A DNA stretch of 22,576 nt from a virus, in IMG/VR virus record IMGVR_UViG_3300042885_000984, positions 1 to 22,576 of that record; one strand, given 5' to 3'. Positions 6,953 through 15,002 of this stretch are shown here, piece by piece. The notes under the pieces were generated by a model, which was not told the DNA's origin, ran no database searches, and saw only the letters and a list, made by a program, of their open reading frames with translations. How positions within the stretch are numbered: the stretch's first letter is position 1; every line of letters begins with the position of its first letter. The translations under genes were made by a program, and so were the position numbers.

Positions 6953-9364
6953 ATGGGAACAATTTTAAAAATATTATCAATAAATTACGACGGACAATTC
7001 GCCGACATTACCTTTTACCCTTGTTCGGGTGGGAGTATTAATATCGGTGAAGTTAACTTACCATATAATTATTATTCGGAAAATTACTACGGAACATATA
7101 ACATTTATTTACTTGATTCGGGTAAAACTTGTTTGTTAAATGTTCCTTGTTTAACACCTACGCCTACTCCAACAACAACAATGACATTAACTCCAACAAA
7201 TACTCCAACACCAACAAACACACCCGCACCAAATTGTGATTTATTAGGTTTAGATATTACAACCCCAACCCCAACTCCAACACCTACAATGACACCAACA
7301 CCAAGTTCTACACCATTATTACCATTTATATCTGTGTGGAGAACAACATCTCCGTCTGAGAGTATAACATTACCTTATTACGGTTTAGATTATTCAGGAA
7401 CCATTGATTGGGGTGATGGAAATTTTTCGGCGAATACATTTGCAAATAGGACACATATTTATACAACTCCTGATGACTATGTAATAACTATTACAGGTAA
7501 AGTTAATGTGTGGTCGTTTTATTATACACCAACAAGTAAACTTAAAATAAGAGAAATAACACAGTGGGGATGTCTTAACATAACTCAACTATCATATAAT
7601 TTTTATGAGTGTTCTAATTTAATATTAACAGGTGTTACTGACACTCTAAATTTATCTCAAGTGACAAATTTAACATATATATTTCGTGGATGTTCGTCTA
7701 TTACAACCATAAATAATATTAATAATTGGGATGTTTCTAACATTACAGGTATGTCAGGAATGTTTGGTCAAAGTAATTTTAACGATAACATTAATAATTG
7801 GGATGTTTCGGGAGTTGAGGATATGAGTTATATGTTCCAAGGAGCAACATCTTTCAACGAACCATTATCTGGTTGGACTGTTTCAGGTGTTACAAATATG
7901 TCGAATATGTTCCAAGGAACAACATCTTTCAACCAACCATTATCAGGTTGGAACGTTTCAAATGTTGCGTCTATGACATATATGTTCCAAAATTCACAAT
8001 TTAATCAAGATATTAATAATTGGGATGTTTCAAGTGTTATTTATATGAATTATATGTTTAACGGCACACCGTTTAATCAACCGTTGTCAGGTTGGAATGT
8101 TTCAAATGTTACAAGTACGTATTATATGTTTGCTAGCACCCCATTCAATCAACCAATCGGAAATTGGGATGTCTCAAAAGTGGTTAATATGGAGGGTATG
8201 TTCCAAAACGCAACATCCTTCAACCAACCAATTAATAATTGGAATGTTTCAGGAGTTACCAATATGACATCAATACTCCAAAGCACTGATTTCAACCTAC
8301 CATTATCCGGATGGAATGTTTCAAATGTCTATAATATGACTTTTATGTTTGCCAATTCACCATTCAATCAACCAATTGGGAATTGGAATGTTTCGGGTGT
8401 TACAAATATGGTAGGTATGTTCCAAGGAGCAACATCGTTCAATCAACCATTATCCGGATGGAATGTAAGTAACGTTAATAGTATGAGGCAAATGTTTAAT
8501 ACTGCTACCGACTTTAACCAACCTATTGGGTCTTGGAATGTTTCGGGGGTTACAGATTTGGGTTATATGTTTTATGCGTCATCATTTGACTATCCATTAT
8601 CTGGGTGGAATGTTTCAAAAGTTACAGATATGACTTATATGTTTGCCAATTCCCCATTCAATCAACCAATCGGAAATTGGGATGTCTCAAAAGTTAAAAA
8701 TATGTCAGGTATGTTTGTCAATACATCATTTGATTATCCGATTGGGAATTGGACTGTTTCAGGGGTAACAAATATGAGTAATATGTTTCAAAACGACCAA
8801 TATTTTAATCAACCATTATCTGGATGGAACGTCTCAAATGTTGTTGATATGACATCTATGTTCCGAAATTCACAATTTAATCAAGATATTAATAATTGGG
8901 ATGTTTCAAGTGTTATTTATATGAATTATATGTTCGCATCTTCCCTATTTAATCAACCATTATCCGGATGGAATGTTTCAAATGTTGGTGATATGAACAA
9001 TATGTTTTATAATTCGGAGTTCAATTACCCTATTGGAAATTGGGATGTATCTAATGTTGTTAATATGAACAATATGTTTAATATTAATACATATTTTAAC
9101 CAAGATATTGGAAATTGGAGTATATCAAATGTAACTAATTTTACTGACTTTATGTTAGGTAAAACACCATTAACATTCTCAACAACAAATTTAGATTCAA
9201 TCTATAGTGGATGGTCAACTAAAAATCCGTATACAGGAAGAACAATAAATTTTGGAAGTGCTAACTACACAATATCCGGAGGACAACCAGGTAAAAATAC
9301 ATTAACGGGTTCAACTATGAGTGGAGGATATGGTTGGACAATAACTGATGGAGGAGGAATTTAA
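6953..9364 (+). CDS. Modular adhesin/tail-fibre-like protein with 20 DUF285 repeats
   Basis: This 803-residue protein starts three bases after the previous stop codon, in tight late-gene spacing. Residues 1-67 are the shared N-terminal module (ILSINYDG, ADITFYPCSGG, INIGEV.LPYNY, YYGTY.IY, ending CLLNVPC). Two Thr-Pro spacers (67-92, 103-122) flank a short segment containing NCDLLGLDI. A PKD-like domain with IDWGDG (151-156) and THIY lies at about 125-182. A Cys-bearing lead-in, then 20 DUF285 repeats, fill about 240-735. The C-terminal cap (730-803, ending MSGGYGWTITDGGGI) closely matches that of the upstream gene. It therefore looks like a paralogue of that gene with the Cys-rich and propeller modules missing and the repeat array longer. 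A receptor-binding or adhesion role is inferred from the repeat family and genome context. Confidence 0.85.
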   Translation: MGTILKILSINYDGQFADITFYPCSGGSINIGEVNLPYNYYSENYYGTYNIYLLDSGKTCLLNVPCLTPTPTPTTTMTLTPTNTPTPTNTPAPNCDLLGLDITTPTPTPTPTMTPTPSSTPLLPFISVWRTTSPSESITLPYYGLDYSGTIDWGDGNFSANTFANRTHIYTTPDDYVITITGKVNVWSFYYTPTSKLKIREITQWGCLNITQLSYNFYECSNLILTGVTDTLNLSQVTNLTYIFRGCSSITTINNINNWDVSNITGMSGMFGQSNFNDNINNWDVSGVEDMSYMFQGATSFNEPLSGWTVSGVTNMSNMFQGTTSFNQPLSGWNVSNVASMTYMFQNSQFNQDINNWDVSSVIYMNYMFNGTPFNQPLSGWNVSNVTSTYYMFASTPFNQPIGNWDVSKVVNMEGMFQNATSFNQPINNWNVSGVTNMTSILQSTDFNLPLSGWNVSNVYNMTFMFANSPFNQPIGNWNVSGVTNMVGMFQGATSFNQPLSGWNVSNVNSMRQMFNTATDFNQPIGSWNVSGVTDLGYMFYASSFDYPLSGWNVSKVTDMTYMFANSPFNQPIGNWDVSKVKNMSGMFVNTSFDYPIGNWTVSGVTNMSNMFQNDQYFNQPLSGWNVSNVVDMTSMFRNSQFNQDINNWDVSSVIYMNYMFASSLFNQPLSGWNVSNVGDMNNMFYNSEFNYPIGNWDVSNVVNMNNMFNINTYFNQDIGNWSISNVTNFTDFMLGKTPLTFSTTNLDSIYSGWSTKNPYTGRTINFGSANYTISGGQPGKNTLTGSTMSGGYGWTITDGGGI
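7990..8058 (+). repeat. Exact 69-base direct repeat, copy 1
   Basis: It is identical base for base to 8866-8934, 876 bases (292 codons, in frame) downstream. Neighbouring units differ by many synonymous changes, so complete identity over 69 bases points to recent gene conversion or duplication. Confidence 0.9.
8866..8934 (+). repeat. Exact 69-base direct repeat, copy 2
   Basis: Second copy of the segment at 7990-8058. Recombination between the copies would remove 292 codons in frame, so the array can change length without breaking the gene. Confidence 0.9.
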
Positions 9365-9368
9365 TATT

Positions 9369-11582
9369 ATGAAAACTTTTGAAATATTTACAACAAATTA
9401 CGACGGGTATATCGGAGATATAAGTTATTCCGCATATACCGGAGGAACTATTAGTTTAGGTTCACAGTTATTACCATACGATTATAATACAGATTATTAT
9501 TATGGAACATATACCGTATACATACCTTTTTATAATAAAACCTGTATTTTAGATTATCCGCCACCTTCTTGGGATTTAATCGGTGATACGTTAATATTGT
9601 TCATTTCAAGTTGGAAAACCGACAATGAAGGTTTTACTAACACTAATCAAATTGGTATTGTGTTAGACCCATCAGGAACTTTTAATTTTGTAATTGATTG
9701 GGGTGATGGAAATACAGACACAATAACATCATATAGTCAACCTGAGCTTATACATACTTACAATGTTATAGGAACATATACTATACGTATGTTTGGAGTA
9801 ATTGACGGGTTTAATATAGGAAATTATGCTGGTGATTATGGTAAAATTTTAAGTGTTCAACAGTGGGGTGATGTAAAATTAATTGATGGTGGATATCAAT
9901 TTTATTATTGTTTTAATTTAGATTTATCTACCGTAATCGATACTTTAGACACTTCAAATCTGACTAATATCGACGCTATGTTTGCAGAATGTTATAGTTT
10001 AACATCTGTAAATAATATACAATCGTGGGACATTTCTAATATAACAAGTTTATCTTATTTATTCTCCGGATGTATATTATTTAATCAAAACTTAAATAAT
10101 TGGGATATTTCGGGAATTACAAATATAAGTGGAATGTTTTATTTGACAAGTTATAATCAACCATTATCCGGGTGGAATGTTTCAAATGTTCAATACACAA
10201 ATTATATGTTTAGTAATTCTCAATTTAATCAACCATTATCCGGATGGGATGTTTCAAATGTTGTTGATATGAGTAATATGTTTGAGTCTTGTCCATTTAA
10301 CCAACCAATCAATAATTGGAATGTTTCAGGTGTTACAAATATGGGTTATATGTTTAATGGGTCATCATTTAATCAACCATTATCCGGATGGGATGTTTCA
10401 AATGTTACAGATATGAGTTATATGTTCTATAACAACTCAATATTTAATCAACCTATTGAAAATTGGAATGTTTCAAATGTTACAAATATGAGTGGTATGT
10501 TCTATTACAACTCAGCATTTAACCATCCAATTGGGAATTGGAATGTTTCGGGTGTTACCAATATGAGTTATATGTTCTATTACAACTCAACATTTAACCA
10601 TCCAATTGGGGATTGGAATGTTTCGGGTGTTACCAATATGTCGGGTATGTTCTCTAATAATCAAATATTTAATCAACCATTATCCGGGTGGAACGTCTCA
10701 AATGTTACCAATATGTCGAATATGTTCTATTCCAACTCAACATTTAATCAACCATTATCAAGTTGGACTGTTAGTAATGTAACAAATATGTCAGGTATGT
10801 TTTATAATAATAGAATATTTAACCAACAAATTGATAATTGGGATGTATCTAAAGTTACAAATATGAGTTATATGTTTTTTAACAGTTTATTTGACCAACC
10901 ATTATCCGGATGGAATGTTTCTAAAGTTACTCTTATGTTTTCCATGTTTAATAATTCTCAATTTAATCAAAATATAAATAATTGGAATGTTTCTGGAGTT
11001 ACAAATATGAGTGATATGTTCTCTAATAATCAAATATTTAATCAACCATTATCCGGGTGGAATGTTTCAAAGGTTACAAGTATGAGTAATATGTTTGCCA
11101 CTTCATCATTCAATCAACCAATTAATAATTGGAATGTGTCGGGTGTCACAGATATGGGTGCGATGTTCTATCAATCTCAATTTAATCAACCATTATCCGG
11201 GTGGAATGTTTCAAATGTTATTAGTTTGTTTAATATGTTTAGGGGTTCAAAATTTAATCAACCTATTGGAAATTGGGATATTTCTAAAGTATCTAATGTT
11301 GTGTATATGTTTTATGAAAACCAATATTTTAAACAAAATTTAGGGAATTGGAACATATCAGGTGTTACAAATTTTTATTATTTTATGGGAACTAAAAACC
11401 CTATTACTTTTTTCACATACAATTTAGATAGTATTTATAATGGGTGGGTAACAAAAAACCCACAAATAGGGATACAGATTAATTTTGGTAGTGCAAAATA
11501 CACATCAGCTGGTTTGGCGGCAAGGACAACCCTTGTAACAACTTATTTTTGGTCAATTAGCGACGGAGGAATGTTAACTTAA
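9369..11582 (+). CDS. Modular adhesin/tail-fibre-like protein with 19 DUF285 repeats, no Thr-Pro spacer
   Basis: I place the start at the ATG at 9369, giving 737 residues. This aligns its MKTFEIFTTNYDG with the starts of its paralogues, and the in-frame ATG at 9348 would overlap the previous gene and add seven residues. The shared N-terminal module covers 1-65 (NYDG, GDISYSAYTGG, YYYGTYTVYI). It is followed directly by PPPSW instead of a Thr-Pro spacer. A PKD-like domain has VIDWGDG (108-114) and IHTY. Nineteen DUF285 repeats fill about 203-673. The C-terminal cap keeps NLDSIYNGW and INFGSAKYT but ends FWSISDGGMLT, having lost the GGYGW motif of its relatives. It is probably a third version of the same surface protein; binding target unknown. 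Confidence 0.85.
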   Translation: MKTFEIFTTNYDGYIGDISYSAYTGGTISLGSQLLPYDYNTDYYYGTYTVYIPFYNKTCILDYPPPSWDLIGDTLILFISSWKTDNEGFTNTNQIGIVLDPSGTFNFVIDWGDGNTDTITSYSQPELIHTYNVIGTYTIRMFGVIDGFNIGNYAGDYGKILSVQQWGDVKLIDGGYQFYYCFNLDLSTVIDTLDTSNLTNIDAMFAECYSLTSVNNIQSWDISNITSLSYLFSGCILFNQNLNNWDISGITNISGMFYLTSYNQPLSGWNVSNVQYTNYMFSNSQFNQPLSGWDVSNVVDMSNMFESCPFNQPINNWNVSGVTNMGYMFNGSSFNQPLSGWDVSNVTDMSYMFYNNSIFNQPIENWNVSNVTNMSGMFYYNSAFNHPIGNWNVSGVTNMSYMFYYNSTFNHPIGDWNVSGVTNMSGMFSNNQIFNQPLSGWNVSNVTNMSNMFYSNSTFNQPLSSWTVSNVTNMSGMFYNNRIFNQQIDNWDVSKVTNMSYMFFNSLFDQPLSGWNVSKVTLMFSMFNNSQFNQNINNWNVSGVTNMSDMFSNNQIFNQPLSGWNVSKVTSMSNMFATSSFNQPINNWNVSGVTDMGAMFYQSQFNQPLSGWNVSNVISLFNMFRGSKFNQPIGNWDISKVSNVVYMFYENQYFKQNLGNWNISGVTNFYYFMGTKNPITFFTYNLDSIYNGWVTKNPQIGIQINFGSAKYTSAGLAARTTLVTTYFWSISDGGMLT
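9975..11387 (+). repeat. DUF285/BspA repeat array, 19 units
   Basis: Nineteen WxVS-anchored units of about 24-25 residues, counted by eye. Several adjacent units are almost identical at DNA level, which marks this array as recently expanded. Confidence 0.85.
10496..10640 (+). repeat. Near-perfect 75-base tandem duplication
   Basis: Bases 10496-10565 and 10571-10640 match over 70 bases with two mismatches (cagcat/caacat and gggaattgg/ggggattgg). The 75-base period equals exactly one DUF285 unit, so this is a recent single-unit duplication. Confidence 0.9.
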
Positions 11583-11585
11583 TTT

Positions 11586-11795
11586 ATGGAATATATATAT
11601 AGAATATCGACAAATAATTATACCGGATATACCGCCGATATAACTTTTAATCCATCAACAGGTGGAACAATTAATATTGGTACGGTTACATTACCGTATG
11701 ATTACCCTACAGATTATCCGTATGGTGATTATTATATATACATACCGGCAACAGGTGTATCGGGGTCTTTGAATAATCCCCCACCAACACCTTAA
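11586..11795 (+). CDS. Stand-alone N-terminal adhesin module
   Basis: This 69-residue protein consists only of the N-terminal module found in the genes at 6953, 9369 and 11816. It has NYTG, ADITFNPSTGG, INIGTVTLPYDY, YGDYYIYI and ends NNPPPTP, exactly where the Thr-Pro spacer begins in the longer proteins. It starts three bases after the preceding stop and has a proper TAA. Either it is a free capping or adaptor subunit, or it is what remains of a longer fibre gene whose distal part was deleted. The intact reading frame and conserved core favour a working protein but do not prove it. No Shine-Dalgarno sequence is present. Confidence 0.75.
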   Translation: MEYIYRISTNNYTGYTADITFNPSTGGTINIGTVTLPYDYPTDYPYGDYYIYIPATGVSGSLNNPPPTP

Positions 11796-11815
11796 TTTAT
11801 ACGAACTAACAATAT

Positions 11816-14800
11816 ATGAGTACAACTTTAGAAATATTAACTGCGAATTATAACGGACAATTAGCCGATATAACCTTTTTCCCTTGTTCGGGGGGGGTTA
11901 TAAATATTGGTGAAGTTACATTACCGTATAATTACGAATCCGAAAATTATTATGGAACTTACATTATTTACGTAATGTATTACGATGAAACTTGCTCGTT
12001 GGATATTCCTTGTATATCATTAACACCGACAAATACACCGACAAATACACCGACACCTACTATTACAGATACTCCAACTCAAACACCAACTCAAACTAAT
12101 ACTGTTACACCAACTAATACTGGAACACCAGCACAAACCCCAACACAAACGACAACGCAGACACAAACACAAACACCTTCCAATACAGCTACACCTACTA
12201 ACACTATCACTCCAACTCAAACTCCAACTAAGACTCATACTCCCACACCAACAAATCGCCCTACAACAACACCAACAATGACACCAACAAATACTCCTAC
12301 ACAAACAAATACTCAAACAAATACGCCAACAAATACGCAAACGCAAACACAAACGCAAACTCAAACCACTACACAAACTCCGACTAACACTCCAACACAA
12401 ACACAAACTCAAACACAAACACCGTCACCATTACCTCCAACAATTGGGTATTTTGAAGATTGTTGTTACCCATCTATAATATATAAAGTGGGTGGAATAA
12501 TATATCCTGTTTTTATTGATAACTTCTATTATATAGAGACTACCGGATATAGTGGTTGTGTTAAAGCAATAAATCCTACGTCATTTAACAGTCAATATGA
12601 AATTATTAGTTTAACTTCATATGTGAGTTGCCTTATTTGTCAATTAGACCACGAATGTATTTTACCTACACCTACACCAACTCCAACTCAAACTGTGACT
12701 CCAACGGTAACGCCAACAGTAACTCCAACAATTTCAACAACACCAACAAATACTCCTACACAAACACAAACACAAACTTCAACACCAACACAAACACCTA
12801 CCAATACACCAACAAACACTCAAACACAAACTCAAACACAAACACAAACTCAAACTTCAACACCGACACAAACACCTACTCAAACTCCGACTAACACTCC
12901 AACCAAAACTCAAACTCCAACAACAACAACGACATTAACCGCAACACCAACTCAGACTCAAACTCCAACAAACACTCAAACACCAACAAAAACTCAAACA
13001 CCAACACCAACAAAAACAATGACTCAAACACCTACTAATACTCAAACACAAACACCAACCAAAACTCAAACACAGACGCCTACAAACACACCAGTTTGTT
13101 CAGCACCTCAAATGTTAGGTGTTACATTGTCATCAGGTTCAATTTTATCTGTTTCGATTATTCCGGGACCAAATTGTAGTGGTATTTTTATGATATATTC
13201 TTATGATAATATAAACTTTAATTCTGCTGTGGCAACTCCAAGTAACTGTACATCACCGTTTACTTTTGACTCTCTTACTACAACAGGAAATGTTTATGTA
13301 AAAGTGGGTCAATTATGTACATCAGGTGGTATTAGCGCATATTCTGAAGTTTTCCCATATTTCTTCCCAACCCCAACTCCGACACCAACACCAACAAATA
13401 CACAAACGCCTACTAAAACTCCAACCAACACTCCAACTAAAACTCAAACCCCAACAACAACAACAACATTAACTGCAACTCCGACTCAGACTCAGACGCC
13501 AACTAAAACTCCTACTAACACTCCAACCAAAACACAAACACAAACTCCAACTAAAACTCAAACTCCAACAACAACAACAACATTAACTGCAACTCCGACG
13601 CAAACACAAACGCCTACTAAAACTCCTACACAAACACCTACTCGAACAAACACTCCAACGCCAACAACATCGTGTGGTGTTACATTAATTTCTACCACAT
13701 ATGTTTCAGGAACCACTTGGAATTATAATTTCACAACAGCAGGTTCTTGTGGAACACTTTTACCGGAATATTCGTCTGATAATATAACTTGGACTTTGGG
13801 TGGTGCAGGTGGTTGTACTTCACCTAGGTCGGCAATAACCGGTATTAATAGTGGAACAATATACTTTAGAATGACATTATTTTGTTCGTCTCTTACGGGA
13901 GTTTCAAATGTTATTACTTATGTGTTCCCATCACCAACACCTACACCTACAAGAACTCAAACACCAACACCAACAAAAACACCTACACCTACACCGACTG
14001 AAACACCACCTGGAGTAACTTGTGTATGTTATGAATTATATTGGTCTCCACCAGGTGGTCCTTTCTTTGGTTCAACAACTTTTGATTATATTGATTGTGA
14101 AGGGTTCCCTGCAAGTTCCTTTGCTAACAATATGGGTGATTCACCGAATATTTGTGCTCAAGAAAACACTATTTCATTTGGCGGTGGTGACAATTCAGGT
14201 GGTTGGCTTCCATCAATATATAATTGTTGCGCAACAAATATTACATTAGGATATAGAGTGTCAAATGCTGTATGTTCGTTACCTGGTTGGGCGTTAGTTA
14301 ATCAATGTATAAATCGTTCCGCAATTTTAGGTTTATGTGACGCAACCGAATTATATGATGATGATATATCCGGTAATTGTACCTTCGCATTTGCAGCTGC
14401 GGGTTATTATAAAACCACTGATAACTTTAGTAGAAGATATTGGGATGGAACCGCATTTACGGGTGCTTGTTTTTCGTGTGGTTGTTTAGTTGTTAATACA
14501 GTAATAACATTATCTGATGGTTCAACTAAATTAATACAAGATGTTCAAGTTAACGACATACTTAAATCTATTGATGTTTCAGGAATGCCACAACCATCAA
14601 ACGAATGGTACTCTTGGAGTAGTGACACTTTAAATTATGTAGAATCAACCTCTACAGTAATTAATTTTACAATATATGAATTTGATTCGGTTATTAATAT
14701 TAATAACGATAAATTAATTGCGACTGATTCTCATAACCACGTTGTTAAACAAAATGGTGTTTGGTATATCAGAACAACATCTGATTTAAATGTTGGTGAT

Positions 14801-14938
14801 GTATTATTAGATATTGACAATACTGAATTTGAAATCACATCATTAGTGACAATTACAGAATCAACAACAGTTTATAACGTTGATGTGAATAATAGTAATT
14901 TATATTTTGCGAATAATGTCTTAACTCACAATAAGTAA
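11816..14938 (+). CDS. Modular adhesin with Thr-Pro spacers, Cys and Ig/FN3-like modules and C-terminal Hint domain
   Basis: This 1040-residue protein starts with the shared N-terminal module (1-66). Long Thr-Pro/Thr-Gln spacers follow at 69-206, 284-427, 519-618 and 705-730. Between them lie a Cys-rich module (YFEDCC, 212-283) also found in the gene at 3761, and two Ig/FN3-like modules of about 90 residues (428-516 and 620-703). Both have a YS.DN(I)(N/T) strand, a C(T)SP turn and a final Y.FP before the next spacer. A Cys-rich segment (733-885) of unknown type includes NCC and several single Cys. The C-terminus (890-1040) is a Hint domain: Cys890 in CLVVNTVITLSDGS, TDSH (970-973), and the ending YFANNVLTHNK with His1038-Asn1039. 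There are no DUF285 repeats. It is probably a virion surface protein that processes or cross-links itself. Confidence 0.85.
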   Translation: MSTTLEILTANYNGQLADITFFPCSGGVINIGEVTLPYNYESENYYGTYIIYVMYYDETCSLDIPCISLTPTNTPTNTPTPTITDTPTQTPTQTNTVTPTNTGTPAQTPTQTTTQTQTQTPSNTATPTNTITPTQTPTKTHTPTPTNRPTTTPTMTPTNTPTQTNTQTNTPTNTQTQTQTQTQTTTQTPTNTPTQTQTQTQTPSPLPPTIGYFEDCCYPSIIYKVGGIIYPVFIDNFYYIETTGYSGCVKAINPTSFNSQYEIISLTSYVSCLICQLDHECILPTPTPTPTQTVTPTVTPTVTPTISTTPTNTPTQTQTQTSTPTQTPTNTPTNTQTQTQTQTQTQTSTPTQTPTQTPTNTPTKTQTPTTTTTLTATPTQTQTPTNTQTPTKTQTPTPTKTMTQTPTNTQTQTPTKTQTQTPTNTPVCSAPQMLGVTLSSGSILSVSIIPGPNCSGIFMIYSYDNINFNSAVATPSNCTSPFTFDSLTTTGNVYVKVGQLCTSGGISAYSEVFPYFFPTPTPTPTPTNTQTPTKTPTNTPTKTQTPTTTTTLTATPTQTQTPTKTPTNTPTKTQTQTPTKTQTPTTTTTLTATPTQTQTPTKTPTQTPTRTNTPTPTTSCGVTLISTTYVSGTTWNYNFTTAGSCGTLLPEYSSDNITWTLGGAGGCTSPRSAITGINSGTIYFRMTLFCSSLTGVSNVITYVFPSPTPTPTRTQTPTPTKTPTPTPTETPPGVTCVCYELYWSPPGGPFFGSTTFDYIDCEGFPASSFANNMGDSPNICAQENTISFGGGDNSGGWLPSIYNCCATNITLGYRVSNAVCSLPGWALVNQCINRSAILGLCDATELYDDDISGNCTFAFAAAGYYKTTDNFSRRYWDGTAFTGACFSCGCLVVNTVITLSDGSTKLIQDVQVNDILKSIDVSGMPQPSNEWYSWSSDTLNYVESTSTVINFTIYEFDSVININNDKLIATDSHNHVVKQNGVWYIRTTSDLNVGDVLLDIDNTEFEITSLVTITESTTVYNVDVNNSNLYFANNVLTHNK
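12020..12433 (+). repeat. Thr-Pro/Thr-Gln tract 1 of last adhesin gene
   Basis: About 138 codons of ACN-CCN/ACN-CAA/ACN-AAY dipeptides encode a stiff, low-complexity spacer between the N-terminal and Cys-rich modules. Synonymous third bases vary, so it is a degenerate rather than a pure microsatellite. Confidence 0.85.
12665..13096 (+). repeat. Thr-Pro/Thr-Gln tract 2
   Basis: About 144 codons of the same dipeptide type. It includes a TKTQTPTTTTTLTATPTQTQTPT segment that recurs twice in tract 3, showing copying of spacer blocks within the gene. Confidence 0.8.
13367..13669 (+). repeat. Thr-Pro/Thr-Gln tract 3 with duplicated block
   Basis: About 100 codons of spacer between the two Ig/FN3-like modules. 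The bases coding TQTPTTTTTLTATPTQTQTP appear twice here (near 13443 and 13557) and once in tract 2, so spacer blocks have been duplicated. Confidence 0.8.
14483..14935 (+). other. Hint (intein/hedgehog-type) autoprocessing domain coding segment
   Basis: These 151 codons form the C-terminal domain of the adhesin at 11816. Block A is CLVVNTVITLSDGS through VQVNDIL, with Cys as candidate nucleophile. Block B is KLIATDSHNHVV with the TxxH pattern. Blocks F and G are VYNVDVNNSNLYFANNVLTHN. The length fits a mini-intein or Hint fold without a homing endonuclease. Only a single Lys follows the Asn, so there is no C-extein to ligate and protein splicing in the usual sense is not expected. N-terminal thioester chemistry or Asn cyclisation remains possible. 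Confidence 0.8.
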
Positions 14939-14966
14939 AACAGATACTTATTAGAACAAAGTAAAC

Positions 14967-14978
14967 TATTTATATAAG
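14967..14978 (+). promoter_or_regulatory. Late-promoter-like motif before portal gene
   Basis: TATTTATATAAG lies in the 64-base gap between the adhesin block and the portal gene, ending 24 bases before the portal ATG. It matches the TATTTATAAATA motif at 9 of 12 positions. The gap is the first sizeable one after the adhesin genes, so a new transcript is likely to start here. Confidence 0.45.
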
Positions 14979-15002
14979 GAAAATTATATTTAAATTTAGA
15001 AT

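Larger units (their letters stand above)
7670..9157 (+). repeat. DUF285/BspA repeat array, 20 units
   Basis: Twenty WxVS-anchored units of roughly 24-25 residues. Many carry the hydrophobic FNQPLSGWNVSNV or FNQPIGNWDVSKV pattern, alternating SGW and (G/N)NW units. The array includes an exact 69-base duplication, listed separately. Confidence 0.85.

Noticed and set aside
9348-9368. Upstream in-frame ATG for the third adhesin
   Set aside because: It overlaps the previous gene's stop and adds MEEEFNI, which its paralogues lack. The ATG at 9369 aligns with their starts.
14483-14935. Splicing intein interrupting a conserved enzyme
   Set aside because: The Hint domain is at the C-terminus with one residue after the Asn, so there is no C-extein and the host protein is an adhesin, not a conserved enzyme.
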